Shown here: piece by piece, positions 26,164 to 35,137 of the stretch
How the letters are laid out: each line of letters starts with the position of its first letter
Position numbering within the stretch: the first letter of the stretch is position 1
DNA from: Flavobacterium cheongpyeongense
GTDB taxonomy: Bacteria; Bacteroidota; Bacteroidia; Flavobacteriales; Flavobacteriaceae
DNA: 64,000 nt
Assembly (NCBI RefSeq): GCF_003202435.1
Contig: NZ_QJHK01000017.1
Coordinates: forward strand, 33,966-97,965
Direction of reading: 5' to 3'
Position numbers and translations under genes: made by a program
The notes under the pieces: model-generated
What the model saw: only the letters and a program-made list of their open reading frames with translations
Databases searched by the model: none
What the model was told of the DNA's origin: nothing

Positions 26164-29100
26164 ATGCAAAGAAAAATACTTTTGTTTGTGCTGTTACTAA
26201 CCACGATAGTAAAGGCACAAAATGTTGCTATCCCCGATGCAAATTTCAAAGCCAAATTGCTGGAAGCTGATGTTACAAATTCCATAGCACTAAATGCTGC
26301 CGGAATCTCAATTAAAATCGACGCCAACAACAACGGCGAAATTGATACTAATGAAGCCTTGGCAGTATTTCAGCTGAAAGTTTCGAATTCAGGAATTCTT
26401 AACTTGACCGGGATTGCCAGTTTTGCCAATCTTAAAAATTTAGATTGTTCCAGTAACATTCTTTTAAACCTGGATGTTACAGCTTTGACCAATCTGACGA
26501 ACTTAAATTGTTCTGTCAATTATTTGACGACATTCAATGTCAGTACATTAACCAATCTTGTCAACCTTTTTCTGGACCAAAACCAACTAACAAGTCTGAA
26601 TATTAGTGGTTTGAATAATCTTAAAATTTTATTCTGCAGCAACAATAAACTAGCGAGCCTTAATGTAAATGGTTCAACCAGTCTTAAAACGCTATATTGC
26701 AGCAACAATCAACTGACAAGCCTTGATCTTAGCGGATTAACCAATCTGGATATACTGCTCTGCGAAACCAATAAACTCACCAATCTTAATGTAAGCGGAT
26801 TAACCAATCTTAAATCATTGATGTGCAGTTATAATAATTTGGCTAATCTGAACTTAAATGGGGTAACAAATCTTGATAAACTGGAATGTAATTATAACAT
26901 GCTTACCAGTCTGGATGTTAGTACTCTGACTAAACTTACTTATCTTTCTTGCTTTTACAATCAAATTACAAGTTTAGATTTAGGCAGTACAACTCTTTTA
27001 ACAGATTTAAGCTGCGGCGAAAATCATATTACAACTCTAAATCTAAATGGATTAAGCAATCTTAAAACTTTGGCATGTTCCTATTTGCCTGATAATTTAG
27101 TTATTAATGGAACTGATTTAACGGCTTTAAAAACGTTTCAATACACAGGTTCTAATTCAGTTTTAACCTTAAATGGTTTTCCGAATATTGAAAATCTGAA
27201 TTTAAATTTAACTCCGGCAAACATCACATTAAATGTATCCGGGTTTAGTGCTCTTGCCAACATTTATCTGTTTAATAACCAAACTACCAGTTTGACTGTA
27301 AACGGTTCAGGTACAACTCATATTAAATCGATCAATTGTTCTAATGGTACACTTACAAGTTTAAATTTAAACGGTTTAAGCAATCTTGCTTCCTTAAACT
27401 GCAACAATAATAAACTGACGAGCCTAAATTTAACTAATTTGACCAATTTGACTTATTTGAATTTTGGCGTAAACAAAATGACCAGTATCAATTTAAGCAG
27501 TGTTCCAAATTTGAAACATCTGGATTGCAACAATAACGTACTGGGGAGTTTAGATGTAAGCGGATTATCAAATCTGGAATATTTAGATTGTTCGAATCAT
27601 ATTTCGATAAACGCAATAGGCAACCAAATTACTTCTTTAGCTGTTGGGGGATTAACAAAACTAAAATATTTAGATTGTTCCAATTATGGTTATGATGGGG
27701 TTTTGGGAGCATTAGGAAACGTAATTACTTCTTTGGATGTAAATAATTTAACGCTGCTGGAACAATTAAAATGTTCCAAAAACCGTCTTCCCTCGTTAAT
27801 TGTAAACGAATTGACAAATCTGACTACTTTAGATTGTTCGTATAATTTATTGACGAGTTTAGATTTGATAGGATTGACACAATTGACAAATTTGAATTAC
27901 GCTCATAATCAATTGTCAAATCTTAATATGGTTGGATTGGTAAATATTAAAGAATTAGACTGTTCCTATAATACTATAAGCACGTTAAATGTTTTAGGAA
28001 TGCCTAACATTACAACATTAAATTGCAGCTATAATGCCCTTACTACTTTAGATTTAAATGGACTAAGTCAGCTTACAAAACTACATTGCGGTAATAATCT
28101 ACTCACAAATCTCGATGTAAATACGTTTACAAACCTGACTGAATTAAGCTGTAACAATAACAAACTGACGACGCTGGATGTAAATAATTTAACCAACCTT
28201 GACTATTTGCAATGCGGTGCTAATAAACTTTCAGGTCTGAATGTAAGCAACCTGACAAAACTGACAAGTTTGTATTGCAGCGGTAATGAGCTGACAAATC
28301 TTGATATCAGCAGTTTAACGTCATTATTATATTTAGGATGCAGTGTTAATCAGCTTACGTCTATTGATCTTACAGCTTTGACCAATCTTTTGGATATAGA
28401 ATGCAGAAACAATCAATTAGCGAATATTGATATCAGTACTTTATCAAATTTGAGGTCTATTGATTGTAGATTTAATCAAATTACAAATCTTGATGTAAGT
28501 AATTGCCCTGAACTTCATACTGTATCTTGTACTAACAATCAAATTACAACCCTTGATGTGAGTTCATTAAAAAATCTTTCAGGTTTACATTGTGCTAATA
28601 ATTTGCTCACGAATTTATTCATGAAAAACGGGCGCAACGAAAGCAATCTCGATTTTTCCGGAAATCCAGGCTTAGCTTACATTTGTGCCGATGATGCTCA
28701 AATGGGGTATGTGCAATCGCAACTGAACAGTATGGGAATGACAGCAACAGTGGCTAACTCTTACTGCAGCTTTACTCCGGGAGGACAACACAATACAGTA
28801 GTAGGAACCACAATATTTGATGGAAATAATAACGGCTGTAATCTTAACGATCCTTTGCATCCGAACATCCGAATTGATATAAACGATGGCACTACTACAG
28901 GTTCTGCTTTTACAAATACTGACGGAACTTCTACATTCTATACCCAGGCAGGAACTTATAGTATATTCCCAAACATAGAAAATGCAGGGGCTTTCAATAT
29001 CTCACCTGCAAGTACTACCATTGACTTTACTGATAATAACTACAATACAAATTATCAAAGCTTTTGTTTGTCAGCAAATGGCGTACATCCGGATGTCGAA

Positions 29101-30153
29101 ATAGTGATTAGCCCAATCACGCCTGCAAGACCCGGCTTTGATTCAGTATACAGAATTGTTTACAAAAATAAAGGGAATCAGGTGCTTTCAGGCAATATTA
29201 CATTGGCTTTTGATGATTCAAAAATGGATTTACTTTCTACTACTCCTGTTGTTGACACAGAAACAACGAATAATTTAGAGTGGGCTTATAATGGTCTGCT
29301 GCCTTTTGAAAGCCGTACAATTGATCTGGAATTCAATGTAAATAGTCCGGTAGAAACTCCAGCGGTAAATAATGGTGATATATTCCATTTTACAGTTGCC
29401 ATAACGCCGGTTGCCGGAGATGAATCGCCTGCTGACAATAGTTTTACGTATCATCAAACCGTTGTAGGTTCATTTGATCCTAATGATATTACATGCCTGG
29501 AAGGCGAAAGTGTTTCTCCTAGTACCATTGGCGAATATTTACATTATATCGTCAATTTTGAAAACACCGGAACGTATGAAGCTGAGAATATAGTTGTGAA
29601 CATTGCTGTTGATGAAACTAAATACGATCTTAATTCTTTGCAGCTATTAAATTCATCACATTCTTCTAAGACTATCATTCACGGAAATATTGTTGAATTT
29701 GTTTTTGAAAAAATCCATTTGGCTGCTTCTTCCACTTCCAAACAGAAAAACCCGGTTGGTGGCCACGGAAATATTTTATTCAAAATTAAAACAAAAGATG
29801 ATCTTATTAAGGGAGATGAGGTTGATAAAAAAGCCAATATCTTTTTTGATTACAATGCACCAATTGAAACCAATAAAGCTGAAACCGTTTTTGAATCATT
29901 AGGAAATAAGGATTTTGAAGTTGATAAAAGTATTTCGCTATATCCTAATCCAACTAAAGGCAATGTAAATGTCAGTAGTGATACTGTTATAAAATATATT
30001 GAACTGTTTGATGTTCAGGGAAGACTGCTTCAGACTGCAATTGAAAATGATACTACAGCTAAGTTTAATATTTCTAATAAACCAAATGGACTTTACTTTG
30101 TCAGAATCACTACTGAGAAGGGAAGCAAAGTAGAAAAATTAATTAAGGAATAG
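26164..30153 (+). CDS. Leucine-rich-repeat surface protein with T9SS sorting domain
   Basis: The 1329-aa protein has a signal peptide (MQRKILLFVLLLTTIVKAQ), an internalin-like cap with VAIPDANFKAKLLEADVTNS and EIDTNEAL, and about 36 LRR units of 21 residues (roughly residues 60-830) with consensus LTNLxxLxCSxNxLTSLDVS. The repeated Cys in the LxC position would form a cysteine stack. After the LRRs come a Cys-rich short region, a beta-sandwich region, a DUF7619-type domain (SFDPNDITCLEG about 1102) and a T9SS type A sorting domain (YPNPTKGNVNVSS about 1257). It is a secreted surface binder; the ligand is unknown. Confidence 0.92.
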   Translation: MQRKILLFVLLLTTIVKAQNVAIPDANFKAKLLEADVTNSIALNAAGISIKIDANNNGEIDTNEALAVFQLKVSNSGILNLTGIASFANLKNLDCSSNILLNLDVTALTNLTNLNCSVNYLTTFNVSTLTNLVNLFLDQNQLTSLNISGLNNLKILFCSNNKLASLNVNGSTSLKTLYCSNNQLTSLDLSGLTNLDILLCETNKLTNLNVSGLTNLKSLMCSYNNLANLNLNGVTNLDKLECNYNMLTSLDVSTLTKLTYLSCFYNQITSLDLGSTTLLTDLSCGENHITTLNLNGLSNLKTLACSYLPDNLVINGTDLTALKTFQYTGSNSVLTLNGFPNIENLNLNLTPANITLNVSGFSALANIYLFNNQTTSLTVNGSGTTHIKSINCSNGTLTSLNLNGLSNLASLNCNNNKLTSLNLTNLTNLTYLNFGVNKMTSINLSSVPNLKHLDCNNNVLGSLDVSGLSNLEYLDCSNHISINAIGNQITSLAVGGLTKLKYLDCSNYGYDGVLGALGNVITSLDVNNLTLLEQLKCSKNRLPSLIVNELTNLTTLDCSYNLLTSLDLIGLTQLTNLNYAHNQLSNLNMVGLVNIKELDCSYNTISTLNVLGMPNITTLNCSYNALTTLDLNGLSQLTKLHCGNNLLTNLDVNTFTNLTELSCNNNKLTTLDVNNLTNLDYLQCGANKLSGLNVSNLTKLTSLYCSGNELTNLDISSLTSLLYLGCSVNQLTSIDLTALTNLLDIECRNNQLANIDISTLSNLRSIDCRFNQITNLDVSNCPELHTVSCTNNQITTLDVSSLKNLSGLHCANNLLTNLFMKNGRNESNLDFSGNPGLAYICADDAQMGYVQSQLNSMGMTATVANSYCSFTPGGQHNTVVGTTIFDGNNNGCNLNDPLHPNIRIDINDGTTTGSAFTNTDGTSTFYTQAGTYSIFPNIENAGAFNISPASTTIDFTDNNYNTNYQSFCLSANGVHPDVEIVISPITPARPGFDSVYRIVYKNKGNQVLSGNITLAFDDSKMDLLSTTPVVDTETTNNLEWAYNGLLPFESRTIDLEFNVNSPVETPAVNNGDIFHFTVAITPVAGDESPADNSFTYHQTVVGSFDPNDITCLEGESVSPSTIGEYLHYIVNFENTGTYEAENIVVNIAVDETKYDLNSLQLLNSSHSSKTIIHGNIVEFVFEKIHLAASSTSKQKNPVGGHGNILFKIKTKDDLIKGDEVDKKANIFFDYNAPIETNKAETVFESLGNKDFEVDKSISLYPNPTKGNVNVSSDTVIKYIELFDVQGRLLQTAIENDTTAKFNISNKPNGLYFVRITTEKGSKVEKLIKE

Positions 30154-30180
30154 ATTTAGGTACATTATTTATTCTGCTTA

Positions 30181-30219
30181 AAAGCCTTTCAAAGTCCGGT
30201 GATTTTGAAAGGCTTTTTT
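30181..30219 (+). terminator. Intrinsic terminator after the LRR gene
   Basis: AAAGCCTTTCAAA and TTTGAAAGGCTTT form a 13-bp stem, followed by a T tract. The remainder of 30220-30442 shows only short imperfect inverted repeats. Confidence 0.9.
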
Positions 30220-30442
30220 ATTACAGGAAATCATGAAAAGATTCCATGATATCTTTTTCAAAGCATAAAGCTGAGTACTTTAATTTAACAGCTTAATATT
30301 TGTTGAATCGTCCTCGCGCTACATGCAGTTGCCACTTAAGGTGGATTAATGTTTAGGTTTATTACTATTTTTACAAGTATAAGACAATTTTTAAATCAAG
30401 CCTATTGTGACAATTGCTTGTAGTGTGTTGTGTGAGGTTATT

Positions 30443-31051
30443 TTATACTTTATCTCGTGGAAGAAAAAATCCTTTTATGCAATTAGGGTTTATTATGGAT
30501 AGCTGAATATGATTTTTATCTCTAAAACCTGCTGTTGGATATAATTCCTCTCCTTCCACAAAAATACCTCTTACAGAATCATAAGGTTTTAATTTGTTTT
30601 CGGCTCTAAATTTATGATGCAAATTTATAACAGCGCAATCTAGTTGCCTCCATAAATTATCAGGATTTCCAACTAAAGGTTTTGGATTTGTGTTTTTTAA
30701 AACTTCCCACCCTGAAGATGTCTGTAAATCATAATAGTATTCGTAAGCATCTTTCAGTGTTTGAAGGCAATAATAATCCGTTAAGTCTAAACAATGACCT
30801 AAATCAATAGTTGCTCCCAAAACAGAGGGTTTAACTATTTTAGGTTTGTCTTTTTGTGGATTATTAAATAGGTGAGTAATAAATTGTTCTGCTCTGGAAG
30901 GACTATCTTCCCAAAAATACATACCCTTACCTAACCAATCGTATTTATTTTCGCTTGGTTTAAATTTTATTTTTTGAAGTAATATGTCGATTGCTATATT
31001 TTCATCACAACCGTGGAAACCTAATATTAAGCCAGATTTGGTTGTGTACAT
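30443..31051 (-). CDS. ADP-ribosyltransferase-like protein, candidate toxin
   Basis: The 202-aa cytosolic protein begins MYTTKSGLILGFHGCDENIA and continues to YDWLGKGMYFWEDSPSRAEQ. The pattern, a His in the first strand (H13 in GFHG), then an aromatic run after Gly-Lys-Gly (Y45), resembles the ART/PARP-like NAD-binding fold (the H-Y-E type). I cannot locate the third catalytic residue with certainty; E or D residues near the C-terminus are candidates. Its start overlaps the end of a 57-aa gene by 25 bases, an arrangement typical of toxin-antitoxin pairs. Confidence 0.6.
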   Translation of the reverse strand: MYTTKSGLILGFHGCDENIAIDILLQKIKFKPSENKYDWLGKGMYFWEDSPSRAEQFITHLFNNPQKDKPKIVKPSVLGATIDLGHCLDLTDYYCLQTLKDAYEYYYDLQTSSGWEVLKNTNPKPLVGNPDNLWRQLDCAVINLHHKFRAENKLKPYDSVRGIFVEGEELYPTAGFRDKNHIQLSIINPNCIKGFFLPRDKV

Positions 31052-31200
31052 ATATCTTTGTACACTTTTTTTAAGTTTCCTTTTTCAGTAAATATGCCAG
31101 CTCTAACCAAAACAGAACGAGCTTCTGCTTGATTATTTTTAATCTCTTTTCTTTTTTTATCCAAAAGTTTTTTTATTTCTTCGTATTCTGACCTACTCAT
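31027..31200 (-). CDS. Small basic helical protein, 57 aa, candidate antitoxin
   Basis: The open frame runs from ATG 31200 to TAA 31027-31029. The protein starts MSRSEYEEIKKLLDKKRKEI and ends VRAGIFTEKGNLKKVYKD plus a short tail. It is mostly one long helix followed by a short turn with RAGIFTEKG, a pattern I recall in small uncharacterised proteins of many bacteria. A TAnnTTTG box (31226-31233) sits 25 bases upstream, and the stop overlaps the next gene, so both are likely translated together. The antitoxin role is inference. Confidence 0.7.
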   Translation of the reverse strand: MSRSEYEEIKKLLDKKRKEIKNNQAEARSVLVRAGIFTEKGNLKKVYKDICTQPNLA

Positions 31201-31225
31201 ACTATAAAAAGTTTAAAGTGTACTG

Positions 31226-31233
31226 CAAATATA
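31226..31233 (-). promoter_or_regulatory. Promoter of the two-gene overlapping module
   Basis: The minus strand reads TATATTTGC (box TATATTTG), 25 bases before ATG 31200. It shows that this small module has its own transcription start, separate from the sugar cluster upstream. Confidence 0.6.
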
Positions 31234-31326
31234 CGACAAATTTTATTCCAAACAGATTTTTCTTCTGTACTCATTTCTTTCGTGTTTTTAGCACTTTGGT
31301 TCTTTATAATCTCACACAACTTTATG

Positions 31327-32199
31327 CTAAATCAAATTTTTAGCAACAAAATCCCAGCTTGTTTTAACAGATTCCAGTGGATTTGGAGAGTAATTCGTTT
31401 CCTGCTCCACAAAAAAGTGCTGCATTCCGGATAGTTTAGCTTGTGCGAATATGTCTTTAAAGTTGATGCTTCCTTCGCCAACTTCCGTATTCCATTCTGC
31501 TTTGGATTTGTCCATGTCTTTTACGTGCCACATCGTAAATCGGCCCGGGTTGGCTTTAAACATTTGCAAAGGATCATTTCCTGAGCGTACAACCCAGTAT
31601 AAATCCAGTTCAAAATCAACTAACTTTTTATCGGTTTCCTGGAGTAAAATATCATATCCTGTTTGATTCCCAAACTTTTTAAATTCAAAATCATGGTTAT
31701 GATACGCTAATTTTAATCCAGATTGTTTGCATAAAACCGCTGCTTCATTTATTTTCTGCGCAATTCGTTTGTAACTGTCTAAGTCACCTCTTAATTGTTC
31801 ATCTAAATACGGAACCGTTATGTATTCACCTCCTAATTGATTGGCGCCTTCCATACAAGCTTTTAGAAAATCAGCATTGTTATCTTTTATAAACGAATTA
31901 AAATCATAATGTCCGCTTGGCGCTTTTAGGCCATTATCAACCAATATCTTTTTGAAATCTTTTGCAGAAGTGCCAAAAAATCCTTTGTCGGCTGAGAATC
32001 CATAGGTTTCTACTTCTTTATAGCCTGATTTAGCCACATGTTCCAGAACTCCTTTTACATCTTTAGAAAAATCTTCTCTCAAAGTATACAGCTGAAGTCC
32101 GATATTTTTTGGCTTAGCCGAAAACGCTAGGGAAGGAGCGATTGCCAATGCACCTAAAGCCAGACCACTATTAATTATAAAATCTCTTCTCTTTATCAT
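31327..32199 (-). CDS. Tat-exported sugar phosphate isomerase/epimerase (TIM barrel)
   Basis: The 290-aa protein starts with a twin-arginine type signal (MIKRRDFIINSGLALGALAI) and continues as an AP-endonuclease-2-like TIM barrel: LQLYTLREDF, GYKEVETYGF, and the metal-ligand strands LAYHNHDFEF, VDFELDLYWV and WHVKDMDKSK. Such enzymes isomerise or epimerise keto-sugars. It is the last gene of the ten-gene cluster, 17 bases after the hydroxypyruvate-isomerase-like gene. Confidence 0.88.
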   Translation of the reverse strand: MIKRRDFIINSGLALGALAIAPSLAFSAKPKNIGLQLYTLREDFSKDVKGVLEHVAKSGYKEVETYGFSADKGFFGTSAKDFKKILVDNGLKAPSGHYDFNSFIKDNNADFLKACMEGANQLGGEYITVPYLDEQLRGDLDSYKRIAQKINEAAVLCKQSGLKLAYHNHDFEFKKFGNQTGYDILLQETDKKLVDFELDLYWVVRSGNDPLQMFKANPGRFTMWHVKDMDKSKAEWNTEVGEGSINFKDIFAQAKLSGMQHFFVEQETNYSPNPLESVKTSWDFVAKNLI

Positions 32200-32216
32200 T
32201 GTTTTACTTTATTAAA

Positions 32217-33107
32217 TTAGATATCACAAATTGCAATTGCCTTTTTCAAAGAGGCTATTTTATCTTTTTGTTTTGGAATAAATTCCTGTCCCACAAAACC
32301 TGTAAAACCAGTATTTGCAATAGCTTTCATTATTGCACTATAATTGAGTTCCTGCGTTTCATCGATTTCATTTCGACCTGGAACACCGCCCGTATGGTAG
32401 TGAACAATGTATTTGTGGTTTTCCTGAATGGTTCTGATAATATCGCCTTCGTCAATTTGCATATGGTAAATGTCATAGAGCAGCTTGAAATTTTCAGAGT
32501 TGATACGTTTCGCCAATTCTACTCCCCAGGATGTTTTACTGCATTGATAATCTTTGTGGTTGATCTTGCTGTTCAATAGTTCCATAACCAGGATTACGTT
32601 ATGTTTCTCTGCTAATGGAATCAATTTTTGTAACCCAAGCAAACAATTATTCCAGCCTTCTTCATCTGTTTTTCCTCTTGTGTTTCCACTAAAGCAAATC
32701 AGGTTTTTGTAGCCCGCCTGAGCTACCAGCGGAATCATTTCGGTATAATTTTTAATCAGCTGTTCATGAAATTTCTGATCGTTGAAACCATCCACAAGAT
32801 TTAATTCGGCTCCATTGCACATAGTAGAAACAAGATTGTGTTTCTTGAGTACCGGCCAGTCTTTTGGCCCCACCAGATCAATGCCAGTAATGCCTATTTT
32901 TTTGGCTTCTGAACAAAGCGTTTCAATATCAAAATCATTAAAGCACCAACGCGCTACCGAATGATTAATTCTTCCTTTCAGCATCGAATCTAATTTAAGT
33001 TCTTCGTCAGGTTTGGCTAAAGCGAATAAATCCGCTGGAACACCTAAAGTCACAGTTCCGGCAAGAATCCCTTTTATAGCTGTCCTTCTATCAAAAGTTG
33101 TACTCAT
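32217..33107 (-). CDS. Hydroxypyruvate isomerase-like TIM-barrel protein, Tat signal
   Basis: I place the start at 33107 (MSTTFDRRTAIKGILAGTVT), since it provides a twin-arginine signal; the upstream extension to 33290 overlaps the MFS gene. The 296-aa product has the motif series HSVARWCFNDFD, ICFSGNTRGKTDEEG, LVMELLNSKI, KLLYDIYHMQIDEGDI and HYHTGGVPGRNEID, as in Hyi-type isomerases. The gap to the MFS gene is 19 bases. Confidence 0.88.
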   Translation of the reverse strand: MSTTFDRRTAIKGILAGTVTLGVPADLFALAKPDEELKLDSMLKGRINHSVARWCFNDFDIETLCSEAKKIGITGIDLVGPKDWPVLKKHNLVSTMCNGAELNLVDGFNDQKFHEQLIKNYTEMIPLVAQAGYKNLICFSGNTRGKTDEEGWNNCLLGLQKLIPLAEKHNVILVMELLNSKINHKDYQCSKTSWGVELAKRINSENFKLLYDIYHMQIDEGDIIRTIQENHKYIVHYHTGGVPGRNEIDETQELNYSAIMKAIANTGFTGFVGQEFIPKQKDKIASLKKAIAICDI

Positions 33108-33126
33108 TTTTTTATTTTTAAAATAC

Positions 33127-34356
33127 TTAAATTTCATTTGCCAGTTTATTTTTGTCCTGAAATAAAAGAGCAAAAACAAGGAATACGGCAAAAGCGATTC
33201 CCGCAGGAATAATCCATACCATGAACCAGTTGACTGCCCCTTCAACAGTCTTATAATTATCCGTAATCCAGCCTGCAACTGCAAATCCAATTAACATTCC
33301 GATACCATAAGTAGCGAGCGTAATCAAACCCTGAGCGGCGCTTTTGTATTTTTCGCCTGCTTTTGAATTGGTATAAATTTGTCCTGATACAAAGAAAAAG
33401 TCGTAACAAATTCCGTGTAAAGCGATTCCGGTAATGAGCATGAAACTCAAATCGCTGCCATTTCCGTAAGCAAATAAAACGTATCGTACTGCCCAGGCCA
33501 GCATTCCCACCAGAATTGTTTTCTTAAAACCAAAACGGGCAAAAAATACCGGAAAGAACAACAAAAACAAGGCTTCGGATATCTGACCGATAGCCATTTT
33601 TCCTGTGGGATTTGCAACTCCGGCAGCTGTCAGGAAAGGATGTGCATTTTGATAATAAAAAGCCAATGGAATACAAATCAGAATCGATGAAATAAAAAAG
33701 ATGAAGAAATTTTTATCTTTTAAAAGCTTTAAGGCATCAAGACCAATAATGTCTGCGATTCTAATTTTCCCCTCACTAACTTTTGGAGGGTTTTTTGGTA
33801 AAGTAAAACTCAATAAGCCCAAAACCAAAGCCGCAATTCCGGCCAAAAGAAATGTATTTTTAAGCAATCCGTTAGAAACAGCTTCTGCAGAATCCCAATG
33901 AAAGAAGAAGCTAATAGACAATCCAGCCAAAATCCATCCAATTGTACCCCAAACCCTGATATTTGCAAATTCCTTCTCCGCATCTTTCATCTGATTAAAT
34001 GCAACCGAATTTACTAAAGCCAGTGTTGGCATATACAAAACCATATAACTCAATACATACACATAAAACATACTAACATCTGTCGATTGATACATTTGAT
34101 ACATTAAAAAAGCACCTGCCAAATGTAAAATACCTAAGATTTTCTCCGCATTAAAATAACGATCCGCAATCAAACCTATGATAAAAGGAGCAATGATAGC
34201 TCCCCAGGATTGGGTAGAAAAAACGGCTGCTGTCTCTGCACCGGAAGCTTTCAGATTGCTTCCTAAAAAAGTGCCAAGAGTAACAAACCATGCTCCCCAG
34301 ATAAAAAATTCCAGGAACATCATTACAGATAATTTAATTCGGATAGTTGTATTCAT
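33127..34356 (-). CDS. MFS transporter, nucleoside:H+ symporter (NupG-like) family
   Basis: The 409-aa protein has about twelve TM helices and starts MNTTIRIKLSVMMFLEFFIW, with the family motif WGAWFVTLGTFL. FIIGLIADRYFNAEKILG is the conserved loop 2-3. The family carries nucleosides or sugars by proton symport. In this cluster it probably brings a keto-sugar or its hydrolysis product into the cytoplasm (inference from context). Confidence 0.88.
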   Translation of the reverse strand: MNTTIRIKLSVMMFLEFFIWGAWFVTLGTFLGSNLKASGAETAAVFSTQSWGAIIAPFIIGLIADRYFNAEKILGILHLAGAFLMYQMYQSTDVSMFYVYVLSYMVLYMPTLALVNSVAFNQMKDAEKEFANIRVWGTIGWILAGLSISFFFHWDSAEAVSNGLLKNTFLLAGIAALVLGLLSFTLPKNPPKVSEGKIRIADIIGLDALKLLKDKNFFIFFISSILICIPLAFYYQNAHPFLTAAGVANPTGKMAIGQISEALFLLFFPVFFARFGFKKTILVGMLAWAVRYVLFAYGNGSDLSFMLITGIALHGICYDFFFVSGQIYTNSKAGEKYKSAAQGLITLATYGIGMLIGFAVAGWITDNYKTVEGAVNWFMVWIIPAGIAFAVFLVFALLFQDKNKLANEI

Positions 34357-34396
34357 ACGTAGTGGTTAATTTGGTTAGATAGTTTTTGAACTAATA

Positions 34397-35107
34397 TTAT
34401 TTACAGCCTGTTGTCGTTTCCATAGTATTCCATTCTTTAATTGAAATATTGCGGTACCATACGTTATCGCCGTGGTCCTGCAAAGCAATTTTTCCTTTTT
34501 TGAATGTTCCGAAAGCTGGCCATTCCTTGAATTTGCTTCCTGCAACTAAAGCTTTAAAATGATCATCCCAAAGTACGGTTTCTACAATAATAACTCCGTT
34601 TAAAACAAAAGTCAGTTTTCCGTTTTTACAAACCACTTCTGCCGTATTCCATTCTCCGACTGGCTTAACCGGTTCCGATTTGCTTTGGATTAAATCATAT
34701 AAATCTCCGGCACGGTGTTTCGTTATTTTTCCGTCGGGATGGCCATTATTGTCTAAAACCTGCATTTCTAAACCGGTTTCATACGTGTTTTTATATTTTT
34801 GCGGGTTTTCATTCACATAAAAAATAATTCCGCTGTTGGCATTTGGAGCGACTTTCCATTCTAATTTTAAATGAAAGTTTTCATATTCGGCATCTGTTAC
34901 TAAATCTCCTCCCTGACCATTTTTGGCGGCTTCAGGGTCAAAATGCAATACGCCGTCTTCAACCTTCCATCCGGCGCTTACTGTTGTTTTTCCGTAAGTG
35001 TGCCAGCCTGTAGTTGTTTTTCCGTCAAAGATAGGTTTGAATCCTTTTTGAGCGTGTAAGGTTTGAAATAATGTGAATGCTAATATAGCTGTGATAATCT
35101 TTTTCAT
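34397..35107 (-). CDS. DUF1080 3-keto-glycoside hydrolase-like protein
   Basis: The 236-aa protein has a signal peptide (MKKIITAILAFTLFQTLHAQ) and the DUF1080 (3-keto-disaccharide hydrolase) features: GFKPIFDGKTTTGWHTYGKT, FHLKLEWKVAPNANSGIIFY, then EMQVLDNNGHPDG and the C-terminal GKIALQDHGDNVWYRNISIK. The fold is a concanavalin-type jelly roll. Family members cleave glycosides after the C3 hydroxyl is oxidised. It sits 30 bases downstream of a Gfo/Idh/MocA oxidoreductase. Confidence 0.9.
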   Translation of the reverse strand: MKKIITAILAFTLFQTLHAQKGFKPIFDGKTTTGWHTYGKTTVSAGWKVEDGVLHFDPEAAKNGQGGDLVTDAEYENFHLKLEWKVAPNANSGIIFYVNENPQKYKNTYETGLEMQVLDNNGHPDGKITKHRAGDLYDLIQSKSEPVKPVGEWNTAEVVCKNGKLTFVLNGVIIVETVLWDDHFKALVAGSKFKEWPAFGTFKKGKIALQDHGDNVWYRNISIKEWNTMETTTGCK

Positions 35108-35137
35108 GATTTTTACTTTTTAATTCTTTAGTGTTTT

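Noticed and set aside
26344..28620. The DNA repeats in the LRR gene as a mobile or satellite element
   Set aside because: They follow the 21-residue LRR protein unit in frame and are explained by protein repeats.
33108..33290. Extended N-terminus of the hydroxypyruvate isomerase-like protein
   Set aside because: It overlaps the MFS gene; the ATG at 33107 produces a Tat signal as expected.
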